Source: Acephala macrosclerotiorum (lineage: Eukaryota > Ascomycota > Leotiomycetes > Helotiales > Mollisiaceae). From it: a stretch of 22,933 nt of DNA. Below are positions 1 to 10,800 of this stretch, in pieces; within the stretch, counting starts at the first letter, position 1; each line of letters opens with the position of its first letter. Under the pieces are notes generated by a model that ran no database searches, was not told the DNA's origin, and saw nothing but the letters and a program-made list of their open reading frames with translations. The translations under genes were made by a program, and so were the position numbers. The stretch covers positions 1-22,933 of the forward strand of contig MU119602.1 in the NCBI GenBank assembly GCA_014904845.1, read 5' to 3'.

Positions 1-375
1 AAAATTATTTAATAAACTATAAAATAATTATAAAAAATTTTAAAAAATACTATTTTAAAAAAATTAAAACGAATTATTATTAAATTAAAAAACGTATTTA
101 ATATAATTAAAATATTCGTTTTAAAGTTTTTAAAAATTAAAATAATATTTAAAAATTTTATTAAAAAATAATATTGAAAAACAAATCGTAAAATCGTTGT
201 TTTAAAAATATCGATATTTGATTTAAAAATTATAAAATTTAATTTACATAATCGTATTATTCGATTATTAGAACGATTTAAATACAAAAAATAAATTTGC
301 GAATCTATAAATAGATAAATAATAATATACTCTCGTGAATTTCAAATCAAAATATAAAGTGATTAATTTATAATT
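1..375. other. AT-rich RIP-type block, left edge
   Basis: This stretch is made almost entirely of A and T, and most remaining C sits in CpG, as in the large block to the right. A minus-strand frame of 92 codons (9-287) is open, but runs of that size are expected by chance or as RIP-eroded transposon sequence at this composition, and its translation is only Ile/Phe/Asn/Lys-rich. No repeat copy of it was recognised elsewhere in the window. Composition changes sharply to normal at about 376-390. Confidence 0.6.
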
Positions 376-389
376 AAATTTCGAAGTCA

Positions 390-509
390 TGAAAGGATTT
401 CTATTTTGAGTGGAATTTTGGCAGGGATGGGATTTGGCACGGGATCTCGGTTAATCGTGGTGGAGCTGATCCAAACGACAAGGATAAGCCTGTTAGAAAT
501 CATGTGATT
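390..509 (+). pseudogene. Possible 5' coding remnant of the decayed gene
   Basis: Reading in frame 3 from just after a TGA at 390 gives about 39 codons with balanced, protein-like composition. It includes FYFEWNFGRDGIWHG and then VNRGGADPNDKDKPVRNHV, before a TAG at 510-512. There is no usable ATG in this frame, so it would be an internal exon or frame piece rather than a gene start. It lies directly at the edge of the AT-rich block, so any more upstream part may have been lost there. The next piece (512-868) is in frame 2. I do not recognise the sequence. It could be a chance open stretch; the case rests on composition and on colinearity with the clearer pieces downstream. Confidence 0.3.
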
Positions 510-511
510 TA

Positions 512-868
512 GTGCTGAGTCAGTGCTGCGGGGTTTTAAGAGATCTCTCTCTCTCTCTGAGAACCAGAATCATCAATATCATCAATAACAACAATAATCA
601 TCAAAATCATCAAATCTTCACAAAGCCTAAGAAGGAGGCCGCTGTTAAGGAATGGATTGATAGCACCGTGGAGTCTGAGATCGCTTGCGGGATGTGGTTT
701 AAATCAATTTGCCCTGTCGAGTTTGAGAATCAACGGGCATTCCGGCAATTTTTGGTTGAAGAGAAAGTTGAAGGGCTGAAAACTTACTCTAGGTATCAAT
801 TCTGCACTATGATATCACGCATAGACAACGAAACAGTTGTCGATCGCGTTGACGGAGGAGCAGCATAA
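512..868 (+). pseudogene. Decayed gene, N-terminal piece (frame 2)
   Basis: A frame-2 stretch of 118 codons is open, ending at TAA 866-868. It does not begin with ATG: the frame opens after a TAG at 494 and the first ATG is near 692. Residues about 20-36 are a low-complexity Asn/His/Gln tract (INNNNNHQNHQ) encoded by ATC/AAT/CAT-type codons just after a CT repeat. The rest has normal protein composition with tryptophan and cysteine (EWIDST, ACGMWFKSICPVEFENQ, LKTYSRYQFCTM). I do not recognise a family. The end overlaps the start of the frame-1 piece (853-2013), and a frame-3 stretch is also briefly open around 843-908. An indel or a lost intron near 850-900 is therefore likely if these are one gene. 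Confidence is moderate that it was coding, low on function. Confidence 0.45.
543..558 (+). repeat. CT microsatellite
   Basis: A run of about eight TC dinucleotides is followed by GAG. It could be a plain microsatellite. It could also be a polypyrimidine tract before a 3' splice site (TCTCTCTGAG) joining the frame-3 remnant to the frame-2 piece, but no convincing GTNNGT donor was found upstream. Confidence 0.75.
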
Positions 869-2013
869 CTATCTGGACCTGCCATGGATCTGGTGCTGGG
901 ACAGTAGATCTTTGCTTCCCTGAGGTTGGGCTCAGGTTTTCTATGCTTCCTGGGGACGTCATTGCAGGGCGGACATGTTTGCTTGGTCATTTCGTTACCG
1001 AGCTCACTGGAGAGCGGAGCGTGATTCTATTCGCTTCTAAGACGGACCACGCAACGAAAATTCAACACTATGATTATTTACCAAAAGGCCAAGAGAGAAA
1101 AGCGCTCACGAGATGGAAGCTCGACCAGAGGGACAACAGGGAAAAGGATCATCAGAAGCTTTTCGAGGAAGAAAGGAATCTGCAAGCAAAGTGGGATCCG
1201 ACATGCTTATATGACGAAACCTATACTCCTGACCCTACCGACTAGTCTGGTGATGCCCTCGAATAGCGAAAGGTAGCTAGAGTCAAGTTATTCTGGCAAA
1301 AATTGAAGGCTGCTAAGACGCGGAAGAACAAGAAAATCATTGAGCTTGTCAATGGTTTTGCTTCACAATCAGCGATCGACGTAGCGAAAAGGAAGCCCAT
1401 CTCGATATATTACGAGTTAAATAGAATAGAAGTCAAAGCTTGGAAGAAGCAGCGAGATCCATTCAAGGAGCGAAAGCCAAGAATGGATAACTTCTATTAC
1501 TCGATTCTAGTATCCGATCTCGAGGATGATATCGAGGAAGGTGAAACAGTTTCTGACCTCGAAGATGCCTCCACAGCCCATGGCGGTATCCTCGTGCACA
1601 AGAGAAAGAGAGGGCGTTCTGCGAGAGGGCCACCAAAGAAATTACAAAAGACCCATTCGTCGGTCTTCACCTCCGAGCAGTCTGCTGAGTATTCACCTCG
1701 ACCGAAATCTGTACATCTTCCACTGATGCAAGGCGCTGCCTAGGCGCCGAGTCTTTCAGCGGTCATGCCATCAATGTTACTCCTCTCGGTTCCCCAGGCC
1801 CTTCAACAACCATCTTGGGATATCGGTTCCGCCGAAACTATGACAGCTCAGCTAGATCGTCGTTGAACAGTTGAGGAGGTGCAAACTCGCGATGAAGAAG
1901 CAGAACGAAGAAGAGCGGCCGAAGCAATGGTGAGAGAACAACTTCGAGCTGCCAGGAGCAAATTTGGCGCTCGTCCAGAAAGACTAAATTCTTCTGGAGA
2001 AGATTGGAGATAG
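853..2013 (+). pseudogene. Decayed gene: dioxygenase-like core, AT-hook-like patch, charged tail
   Basis: Frame 1 stays mostly open for 387 codons after a TGA at 850, broken by TAG at 1243, TAG at 1264, TAG at 1741 and TGA at 1864, and ends at TAG 2011-2013. Near its start (886-1045) is a pattern like the C-terminal core of 2-oxoglutarate/Fe(II) dioxygenases: a Gly-rich strand, LCFPEVGLRF, then GD (952-957), a His (988-990, in LLGHFV), and Gly-x-Arg-Ser (Arg at 1015-1017, in GERSVILF). In such enzymes this His would be the distal iron ligand and this Arg the 2-oxoglutarate anchor. The proximal HxD is not seen; it would fall where the frame changes. Further on are an acidic segment (SDLEDDIEEGETVSDLED), a basic AT-hook-like patch (KRKRGRSARGPPKK, about 1597-1641) and an Arg/Glu-rich helix. 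TET/JBP-type is my best guess for the fold; another dioxygenase or chance likeness is possible. It is clearly not functional as it stands. Confidence 0.5.
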
Positions 2014-2290
2014 TTGTTCACTTTAATGATAGCGCGGAAGTCAATCGGGATTTTGGAGACGGATTGGATATTATTTGGATAGAGCCGTAAGGTACATGAC
2101 CTCGTGTTTGTCATTAAGGCGCTTGTAATATTGTACAATTTGCCTTCTTCACGTTAGAGTGATACGAAAGTAACATTGGGTTTTTCCGCCTGTTAGGGAG
2201 GTAATATAAATGACTCTGTAAACTCTAGCTAGTAATCATATCTTCCGTCTACACCAATCTAAGTCTCACCCCTGCTTTCTAGGAACATGA
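2014..2290. other. Intergenic, normal composition
   Basis: I see no supported gene here. A few codons after 2013 remain open, but the sequence soon has stops in all frames. A single TTAGGG (2193-2198) is isolated and is not a telomere array. Confidence 0.5.
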
Positions 2291-2884
2291 GCTTCATACG
2301 CGCATGTCCCTTTAGGGTTTCCAAAAGGTCCTGCAAACCGTGGCTTAACGACCATGGTGGAAATAGAAATAGCTGCAAGAGTATACCTCAACGCCCTCTT
2401 CCGCTACATGACGCCAAGTGGCCAATTATATCAATGTTGAGGGTTGCACCTTGACACCATCAGTACTATCCTTTCTTCTATTTTCGAGGTATATCTAAAA
2501 CCAACCGTAGGAAACTTTCACCACAAAAGCGCTATTACGCAGCTTTTTCCTTGATCGAACCTTGAATGTTATTCAACCCAATGCAAGCTCCAAAAGATTC
2601 TGACAGGACGTATTCGCATTGACGCCCTTGATCGAGCACCCTACACATGAAACTTGGAAATTAATTCGTACAACTTTAGCTCCCCTAATACACAAAATCA
2701 GAACGCACGATACTAACACAATGAGGCTGGGAATTTCAAAGACGATGTACCGAGCGAAGAAATTGAAGATGAAGGGAGTTTAGTGCCGGTTGAAAACCAA
2801 TGTTGACAGAAGAGAAAAAAAAACAGCGGCCGCGACTCCTCTGAAAATAAGAGTAGATGTAAAGTTGGGCTCCTGACAAAGTAA
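2291..2884 (+). pseudogene. Possible second decayed gene (frame 2)
   Basis: Frame 2 carries protein-like sequence across 198 codons between TGA 2288-2290 and TAA 2882-2884. It is broken by TGA 2438, TGA 2552, TGA 2648, TAA 2714 and TGA 2804. That is about half the stop number expected by chance at this composition. An ATG at 2354 sits in a good eukaryotic start context (A at -3, G at +4) and begins MVEIEIAARVYLNALFRYM. The distal part is strongly charged (KDDVPSEEIEDEGSL, then QKRKKNSGRDSSENKSR), which is reminiscent of a nuclear-type tail. Four of the five internal stops are TGA, which would fit CGA losing its C, but any stop can be explained that way. I do not recognise a family, and chance is a real alternative. 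Confidence 0.25.
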
Positions 2885-3328
2885 TGCTTGTAAGAGTTTT
2901 TTTTTTCATGGGTGCGCATCCTATACTCCCACTAAGTCATTGTAATATCCAGAGACTATTAAGATGCGTTTTCAGGATGCCAAAAGCAATGCCAAGTTCT
3001 CTAATTGTCTTACGACATGAGATCTTATAGGCGGCTTAAATTCCTTACTTCTTTTCCGACAACCCTTTTCTAGCATCTACTCCTTGGCTTGATGCGTCAG
3101 ATTAATTTTAATATTGCGCCTAATAAGCGGACCCCTCCCCCCCCCACGATTGAGAAGATCGCTTGAATATATGACCATATAGTATTTTAATTACCTCGAG
3201 TTCTCATAAGTGGATTACGTATTCATCGTCTTTCGGATATTTTGGCCACTGTACCGAGGCCCAGGTTTTTACTACCGACAAAATACTTATTCTTTAAATT
3301 TATTCTTTATTCGTTATATTTAATTCTG
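2885..3328. other. Intergenic; end of normal-composition island
   Basis: No gene was found. A C-rich tract with nine consecutive C (3137-3145) is notable because CC is almost absent from the neighbouring block. Base composition changes from normal to AT-rich at about 3285-3330. Confidence 0.5.
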
Positions 3329-3424
3329 TTTTTATGTTTTTATGTTTTTATATTTTTATGTTTTTATGTTTTTATATTTTTATGTTTTTAATACTTTTTA
3401 TATTTTTATATTTTTATGTTTTTA
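3329..3424 (+). repeat. Octamer microsatellite, TTTTTATG
   Basis: Tandem copies of TTTTTATG, with TTTTTATA variants that differ by one G-to-A change, run through this interval and become irregular after about 3385. It sits exactly at the transition between the island and the AT-rich block. Confidence 0.85.
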
Positions 3425-3903
3425 ATATTTTTTATTTAATATTTTCAATTTATAAATTTATATTTTACTTAAATTCTTATAATTAATTAGAAAGGCTTTT
3501 TTAATTAATTTGAAAAAAAAGCGCTCAGAGTTTGAAATCCGCGAGAAAAAGAAAAATTATTTAATTATTTCAATTTTTAAACAATTTTACTTTGCGATCG
3601 ATTTTCTTTTCTTTTTATCGTACTATTAAAAAGAACTTGTTTAATTTGTTTTTAATAATACTTTTTAATATAGAATTTAATAACGTTATTTATATTTTTG
3701 CGATATTAATATTAATTAAATTAAATATATTTTAATTAATTATTTTAAATCGAAAAAATATATTCTTTAGATTATTAAACGTAAAATATAAAGTATAAAA
3801 TTTAAAGTATAAAGTATAAAAATTTAAATAGCGAAAAATAAGAATTAAAATTAAAAAATAAATATTTTATTGATAGTATTTTTTTAACGACGAACTCGGC
3901 AAA
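3425..3903. other. AT-rich spacer left of the first 263-bp repeat
   Basis: This is AT-rich sequence with no open frame of note. It contains short patches of less mutated bases, for example near 3515-3545 and 3885-3903. If the 263-bp repeat at 3904 is the 3' LTR of a minus-strand element, this is flanking DNA. Confidence 0.4.
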
Positions 3904-4166
3904 TAATATAAAAAAGTAATAAAATACAAAGTAAAAAAGTCCAATCGTAGATTAGTTCGTTTTAATCAGTGGATTAAATTTATTCGAAGTAATTCGTAAT
4001 TCGTAAATCAATCAATTAATTAATTAGAGTAGAAATAGAAAGAGTTATTAATTAATTTATAATAAGTAAAAATTTTTTATATACTAGAAAATACGTGATC
4101 AATATTACTTTTAAAATTAACTATTTACAAAGATTTTTAAAGAGAGAATATATAATTCTATTACAA
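3904..4166 (-). repeat. 263-bp direct repeat, copy 1; candidate 3' LTR
   Basis: It aligns without any indel to 15764-16026 (constant offset 11860). By eye there are 40 differences, every one a C/T or A/G transition. Homology stops abruptly at both ends. Read on the minus strand it begins TGTAATAG, the usual TG start of an LTR, and contains a TATA-like TATATAAAAA. Its far end reads TATATTA, where a terminal CA could have become TA. The minus-strand bases just before the TG are purine-rich, as expected for a polypurine tract. Together these suggest an LTR on the minus strand. An unrelated short repeat remains possible because no target-site duplication can be shown. Confidence 0.6.
4073..4083 (-). 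promoter_or_regulatory. TATA-like site in candidate LTR (copy 1)
   Basis: The minus strand reads TATATAAAAAA about 80 bp into the repeat from its TG end, after a CACGT-containing stretch. The same site survives in the second copy (15934-15943). Position and orientation fit an LTR promoter, but TATA-like strings are common at this base composition. Confidence 0.25.
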
Positions 4167-4177
4167 TCGTCTTTTTA
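4167..4177 (-). other. Candidate polypurine tract
   Basis: The minus strand immediately before the TGTAATAG start of the 263-bp repeat reads AAAAAGACGA. This purine run is in the place where a polypurine tract primes plus-strand synthesis next to a 3' LTR. The second 263-bp copy lacks it: its neighbour there is the truncated copy B. Confidence 0.3.
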
Positions 4178-6128
4178 TATAACGAGCTCGTTTCGAGTTT
4201 CGAAGAAAAAAAGTTAAAAAAAGAGAAAAAATTTACTTTAAATAAAAAATTTAAAATTTGAAATTTTTCAAATTATCGTCGTTTTTTTTCAAGAATTTAA
4301 TAATTTTTTTAATATTTCTATCAATATTAAATTTTTTTGCAATTTGTTTTTTTTTTTTTTTAAAATTTAATAAAAAAAAAAAAAATAAACGAATTTTAAA
4401 TTCAAATTTATCGTTAAAAATAATTAAATACTTTTAATTATTTTTTATAAATATTATTAATTTTTCAATTTCGTATTTAAAAAAAAATTTATTACTAAAA
4501 AATATTTTTATTTTTCTTATTTTAAAATACTAAAAAATTAATTTAATTTGAATTATAATTTGTTTTTATTAATAAATATATAAATATTTATTATTAAACG
4601 AATTCTAATAATTTAATCATTAAAAAATCTTATATTGAATAATAAAATAATCTAAAAATTTCGTATAACGAATTATATTGAAAATTATATTGATTTTTTT
4701 AAATTGAATACTATTAAAAAAAGATTTGTCGTTAAAAAATTCTCGAAATCGATTCTCGAAAAGAATTTGAAATTTGTTATAAATTTTTTTGAGTTTTTTG
4801 TAAATAATATCGTCGATAATTTTTTCGTTAATATTAATAAATATTAAACTCACGAAAAATAAAATAAAATTTTTAAAATTTTTAAAATTTTTAACGTATT
4901 TTTAATCGATAAAAGTTTTTATTTTATAGACGTATAATTTCAATTTTTGAGATTCTTTTTTTACAATATTTGATTAAATTTATTCTAAGAGATTTCTAAT
5001 TAAAATTCGATTTTTAATACTAGAAAAAAAATTTATTTAAATAGTTTTTTTAAAGAATTAAAACAATCAATTTATCGTTTTTTTATAATCGTTGAATCGC
5101 AAATAAATCATTTAAAATTTATTAAAAAAAAAAAAGTTTAATATATAATAAATTTAAATTTTAAAATATATTTATTTATTTTTTCGTAAAAAAATTAATT
5201 AATTTTATTATTTTAATAAAATTTAATAAATTGAAAAAAAAATAATAAAATAAAAAAATAATTATAATTTGAAATTCGTTTATAAGAATTAAACAATAAA
5301 AAAAAAATACGTATTATATAAAAAAAAAAATTCGTTAAAAAGAATTTATCGATAATAAAATTTTAATATATTAATTTTTTTGAGAAAAAATAGTAAAATA
5401 TTTTTTTTTTTTATTTATTTAAAAAAATCTTATAAAATAAAAATTATTGTAATTTTTAAATCAATAAACGATTTGATTGAAAAAACAAAAATAAAAACGA
5501 TAAAAACTCGTAAAAATTAAAATCGATCTTTTGTTAACGTTTTCTATTTATATTGAAAAATAATAGAAATATTTATAAATTAAAAACGAGTATTAAAATA
5601 GATTTAAATAAATTGAAAACTTTTTTTTTTAGTATACAATTTATAAATTTTGAATAATTGTATTTTTATAATTTCAATTTATTTTTTATTGTTTTTAAAA
5701 TATAAATCGAAATTCTCGTAAAACGTTATATAATAAACTCGATAAAATTATTTAGTGAACGAGTATTTGTAAATATTATAAATAGTATTTAAAATTTTAA
5801 TACGATTAATAAAATTTAAAGTATTAAAAAAAGTAATATTTGATTTTTAAATATCGTTTGTATTGTACGTATAATCAATTATTGAATATATATTATTTGA
5901 TTAAAATTCGTAAATTGATTAAAATGAAATAGTATTAAATTGTAATAAAATAATAATAATTTTATATTTTTTTGATATAAATATAAATATATTATAGTAT
6001 TTTTTATTATCGATAGTAGATTTTTTGAATTTGATTGATATAGAGATTAAAATAAAAAGAAAAATAAATCGAAAAATTCGAGAAATTTGAAAAATCTAAA
6101 AAAACAAAGAATTTTGTACGAAAAAATT

Positions 6129-6180
6129 AATAATAATAATATTATTATTATTATTATCGTTATTATTATCGTTATTATTA
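6129..6180. repeat. TAA/TTA trinucleotide tract, self-complementary
   Basis: A run of TAA triplets passes into TTA triplets, interrupted by two TCG units. The tract can fold back on itself. A related TTA tract lies at about 16606-16630 in copy B. Confidence 0.7.
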
Positions 6181-7013
6181 ATTAATAAAATTAATTGAAA
6201 AAATAAAATATTAACGTTAATAGTTTTTTAAGATTTGATACTTCGAATATTTATACTATTAATAATAATAATTAATTATTTTTTAAATTTATTCGCAAAA
6301 ATCGAAAAAAGTTTTTTAGTATATTTTTCAATTATTAAAAATTCGTAAAAATAAAAAATAAAACGCAATTTTTTCAAATTTATTTTATTTAAATTTGTAA
6401 TTATTAAATCGTTATTTACATTTTTTAAATATATTAATATTTTTTGCAATCGATAAATCGAAAAAATATTCTTATAAATAATATATTACAAATTTTATTT
6501 CTTTTAATAATAATTATATTAATAATTCTAATAATTTTACGAGACGTAAAACGTTTTATACGAAATATTTATTCGAGTTTTTAATATATATATTTATCGT
6601 AAAATCTATTAATAAAACTTTCAATAAATTATTAAAATATTTAAATTCGAAAAAAAGTTTTTTAATTATAATATTCAAATATATTATTAAAAGTTTTAAT
6701 CAAATTAAATCGAATTTATTAAAACGCAATACGCGATTTTTTAATTTTATTTATTTTAAAAAAAAAATCATTATTTAAAATTATATATTATTTTAAAAAA
6801 TTTTTTAAAAAATTTCAAAATAATACTATTTTTAATTTTTTTTTTTATTTAATTAAAATTTTTTTATTACGTTTTTAATTTTTATAAGTTTATTATTAAT
6901 ATTATTAATTGTAATTATTTTTTTTCAAATAATAATTTATTAATAATTTTTTATAAATTATTAAAATCGTATTATACGATTTATATAAATATATTATAAT
7001 TATTTTTATTTTA

Positions 7014-7134
7014 TTTTCTATGTGCGAAATTTGTATTTTTGAAATTTAATAAAATATTTTTTTAAAATATAATAATAATATTATAAAAATTTTAAAAGTA
7101 AAAATTGAAATTATAAAATTTGCACATAGAAAAA
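7014..7134. repeat. 121-bp segment bounded by inverted repeats
   Basis: The left arm (7014-7032) begins TTTTCTATGTGC and then has GAAATTT. The right arm (7116-7134) is its reverse complement, with 12 matching bases, a one-base gap and six more. The GTGC/GCAC cores keep non-CpG C and G, which are rare around here. It could be a small foldback element or the termini of a decayed miniature transposon. No target duplication can be told apart from the symmetry. Confidence 0.5.
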
Positions 7135-7795
7135 TAATGTAATAAATTAATCGAATTTTGAAAATAAAAAACGTGTAAATTTAAAAAAAAAAATTTATTA
7201 ATAAAATCAAAAAAAATTATAAATTTTTATATTTATAAAAAGATTATACAAAAAAGCAAACAAATATTTTTGCGTTTTAAATAATTAAAAATTGTAAAGT
7301 TTATTTATTTTTACAAAGAAAATTTTTAAAGCGTATTAATATATATAATTGAAATATTATAATATTAATTTCAAATAAAAAATTTTAAAAATTTTAAATA
7401 AATAATTTTATATTAATTTCAAATAAAACGTATTAAATGAATTTTGAAAAAAAAAAAAAATAAGAAAAACAAATATTTATAAATTGTTTTTATAAAGAAA
7501 ATATATATAGATTTTTAAAAAAAATCGTTGTAAAATATTTAAATAAATAAAATATATTCAATTAATAAAATTATTTATATTTAAAATAATACAAATTAAA
7601 ACTTTAAAAAAATAAAAAAAAAAATGAATAATATTAAAAAAAAATTGTAATCTTTGAATTGATATAAAATTAAAAAATTGTAATTAAAAAATTTTAAAAA
7701 AAAAAAAATAAAAAATTGAAAAATTTTTTTCTATAAATTATAATAAGTATTATATTAATAAACGTTTGTATAATTTGAATGTAATTAAATGTAAT

Positions 7796-7846
7796 CGAAA
7801 TATATTTAAATATATCGAAATATATTTAAAAATATTCGAATATATT
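7796..7846 (+). repeat. Short tandem repeat, CGAAATATATTTAAA-type
   Basis: About two and a half imperfect copies of a unit near 20 bp (CGAAATATATTTAAATATAT), the last one diverged. It is probably a local slippage product. Confidence 0.5.
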
Positions 7847-10800
7847 AAAAAACATTTTCTATAAATTTTAAAAATTAGAATTTTTTAAAATTTTTTGAAA
7901 AAAAAAAAAATAATATAATCTCGTTTTTTTATATAATAAAATCGTTTTAATTACAATAAAAAAAAAATAAAACTTTCGAAATATAAATAAAGTTTATTAA
8001 AATAAATAAAAGTATTTTAAAAAAAATCGATAAAAAAATAAAATCGTTATAAATAAAAAAAATAATTTTTTTTTTTTTCAATTAAAAAATTATTATTATT
8101 TTAAAATTTAATAAATTTTTTTTATTTATTTAATTTTTAAAAAATTGTATATATTTGTTTTTTTTGATTTTATTGAATTTAAAAATACGAATTATAATTT
8201 TAATTTTTTTTTTAATTTTTTAAGTATTTTATTTATTATAAAATTTTTTAATCGTTTTTTTTTTTATATTTATATTTTTATTATTAATAAAATCAATAAA
8301 TTTAATAATATTCTCGTTTTTATTATTATTTAAAAAATTTTAATATTTATTTTTTTTAATGAATTTTTTCAAGTGATTTTCAATATATAATTTTCGAATT
8401 ATCGTTTTATTTATTTCTTCGAATAAATAATTTTTTTTTAATTGATTTATTTAATAAATTCGATATAAATTTAATTATTTGTATAATAATTTAATATTTT
8501 TAAATATATTTTAATTAATAAATTTAATATTATATATTAAAATCAAAAATTTTTTTCGAATTAATTCTTTTTATATTTAATAATAAATATTGAAATATAT
8601 TTAATTTTATTTACAATTATATTTTTTTTTTAATTTCGATTTTTTTATATTTTCGTTTTATATTTCAATTTATTTGATTTTCAATTTAAAAAACTTCGTT
8701 CGATTATATATTTCGTTTTAATCGAAAATTCTTTAAATAAAAAATCGAATTTCAATAAATAAAACAATTTCTTTATTATAAATTATACAAAATAGCGTAT
8801 ATTTAATTAATTTATTAATAATCGTTCGATTCGTAAAAAGAATAATTAATAAATATTTCAATTAATTTTTTTGACTTTTTTTCGTTAAAATAATCAATAT
8901 AATAATAATAAATTAATATTTTCGTTTAATTATTTTATTTGTTTTTAAATTGTATACGAAAATAGTAATTCGTTTAATTTCAAATTTATTTAATTTTTTA
9001 ATAATAATTCTTTTGAATTCGAATTTTTCGTTCAATTTTATATAATTGAAAACGTTGTATTTACAAATAATATTATTATAAATAAATTTAATAATTTTTT
9101 TAAAAATCGGATTTTTTATTGATTTGATTTTAATTTAATCGAAAAAATTATCTCGTATTATAATTAAACTATCGAATATTTTATATTGCGAAAATTTAAT
9201 TACATTTATTTCCATATAATAAAATAATAAAATTATTCTTTAAAAATATAAAATTTTTTCGTATTTCTTTTTATTTTTATATTAATAATTACTATAATTT
9301 ACTACAAAATTTTAAACGTTTTTATAATACTTTTTTCAATAATATCGATTAATTATTCAATAATAAATATTTTTTTTTTAATATATTCGAATTTATTATA
9401 TAATTTAATTATAATTATTATATATTATTTTAAATCGTTTAAAATAAATCGAAATAAGTAAAATTTAATAGTATTTTTTATAGTATTTTATTTCGAATAT
9501 TATAATCAATAAATTTTCGAATTAATTTGTAAAATTTTAATCGTTTTAAAATTATTAAATATTAAATAATATTTTGAAAATAATTCGAATAATTGTTATT
9601 AAAAAAAAAATAATATTATTATCGTTATTATTATTTAATAATTTATTGATTTTAAAAAAAGTAATTAATATAATATATATAAAAAATGCGATTAATATTA
9701 GAAATTGAAAATCAAAAATATTAAATTTGAAAAAAAAATTTTAAATTTGATTTAATAATTTAAATAAATATTCTCGTTTTACGTATTTATTTTTAATTAC
9801 AAACGATTTATTTTCAATTTTTCGATTAATTTTGCGTTTTTTAATTAAAATTAAAATTATTTTAATATAATTAAATTCGATTATAATAAATTTATTAATA
9901 TTTGTTTTTTTTTTTAAATTGTCGTTTTTTATTCGCGGTTTTTTGAATAATTCATTTGTAGTAATATAAATATTTTTTTTAATATATTTGATTTTGAAAT
10001 CGAATAATCGTATTTAAATAAATTAACAAATAATTAAAATACTAAAAAAATTTATTATTATTCGATTTAATTAAATAATAAATATATTAGTATTTATTTT
10101 AAAAATAAAATGAATATTATATAATTAAAATTGTAATTTGTAAAAATTTTTTAAAATTTTTTAATATTTTTTTTTATCGTATTATAATTTTATTTAATAA
10201 TATTTTAAAATTTTGATTTATATTGAATTATTTGTTTTCGTTTTTTATTATTATATTAATTAAATATTTTTTTATATTTTTATTAATTAATATTGATATT
10301 TAGAATAATTATTTTTTATTTATTAATAAAATCGTAATAAATTTTATAAAATATTGAAATCGTTATAAGTTTATTTTATAGAAATATTATAGCGATTTGT
10401 TTTTTTTTTTTGTTCGAAAAATTCGTTTTTTTTAATTAATCGATATAATAATTTAATAATAATATTAAAATATTAAATTTATATTTTGTAATAAATATAA
10501 ATTTTAATAAAAATTTTAATTTTAAAAATATTATTATATTTAGCTTATTTTAGAATTTTAATAATTTTTATATTTTTAAAAAAACGTTTTTTAGAATTGT
10601 AAATAAAATTAATAATAATTATTTCGTTTTAATAAAATTGTAATTTGAATTTTATATAAATTTAAATTTTTTCGATTCGATTTAATGTTTTATTTAAATT
10701 TTAAATGTATTTAAAAACGAATTAGCGAATTTTTGAAAGTATTAATTTGTTATTGTAATTCGTATAAAGTTTTTTGATTTTTATATTATTTAAAAATAGT

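Larger units (their letters stand above)
4168..9056. repeat. RIP-decayed segment present only in the left copy
   Basis: This is 4.9 kb of AT-rich sequence with most surviving C in CpG. It lies between the first 263-bp repeat and the left end of copy A. The second locus lacks it: there the 263-bp repeat adjoins the copy-B sequence directly at 16026. In the LTR-element reading this is the 3' half of the internal region, so it would once have encoded protein on the minus strand. A minus frame of 77 codons (4620-4853) and a plus frame of 62 codons (8145-8333) are open, but both lengths are expected by chance. No motif of reverse transcriptase or integrase could be recognised. It could instead be an independent element inserted at the repeat edge. 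Confidence 0.45.

Noticed and set aside
9..287. 92-codon minus-strand frame
   Set aside because: It lies in AT-rich, RIP-type DNA, is made mostly of Ile, Phe, Asn and Leu, and has no recognisable motif or second copy to support it.
1848..2138. 96-codon minus-strand frame
   Set aside because: It is antisense to the charged C-terminal part of the frame-1 relic; its Ser/Leu/Arg-rich composition is the usual shadow of Glu/Arg/Ala-rich coding.
2193..2198. TTAGGG, possible telomere repeat
   Set aside because: It is a single isolated hexamer with no array around it.
2713..2919. 68-codon minus-strand frame
   Set aside because: It is antisense to the charged tail of the frame-2 candidate at 2291-2884, and its Phe/Ser/Leu richness is the expected complement.
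4620..4853. 77-codon minus-strand frame
   Set aside because: About one frame of this length is expected by chance in the AT-rich block. It could be an eroded transposon piece on the expected strand, but there is no second copy to test it.
8145..8333. 62-codon plus-strand frame
   Set aside because: Composition is almost only Phe, Ile, Asn and Lys, and several frames of this length are expected by chance.
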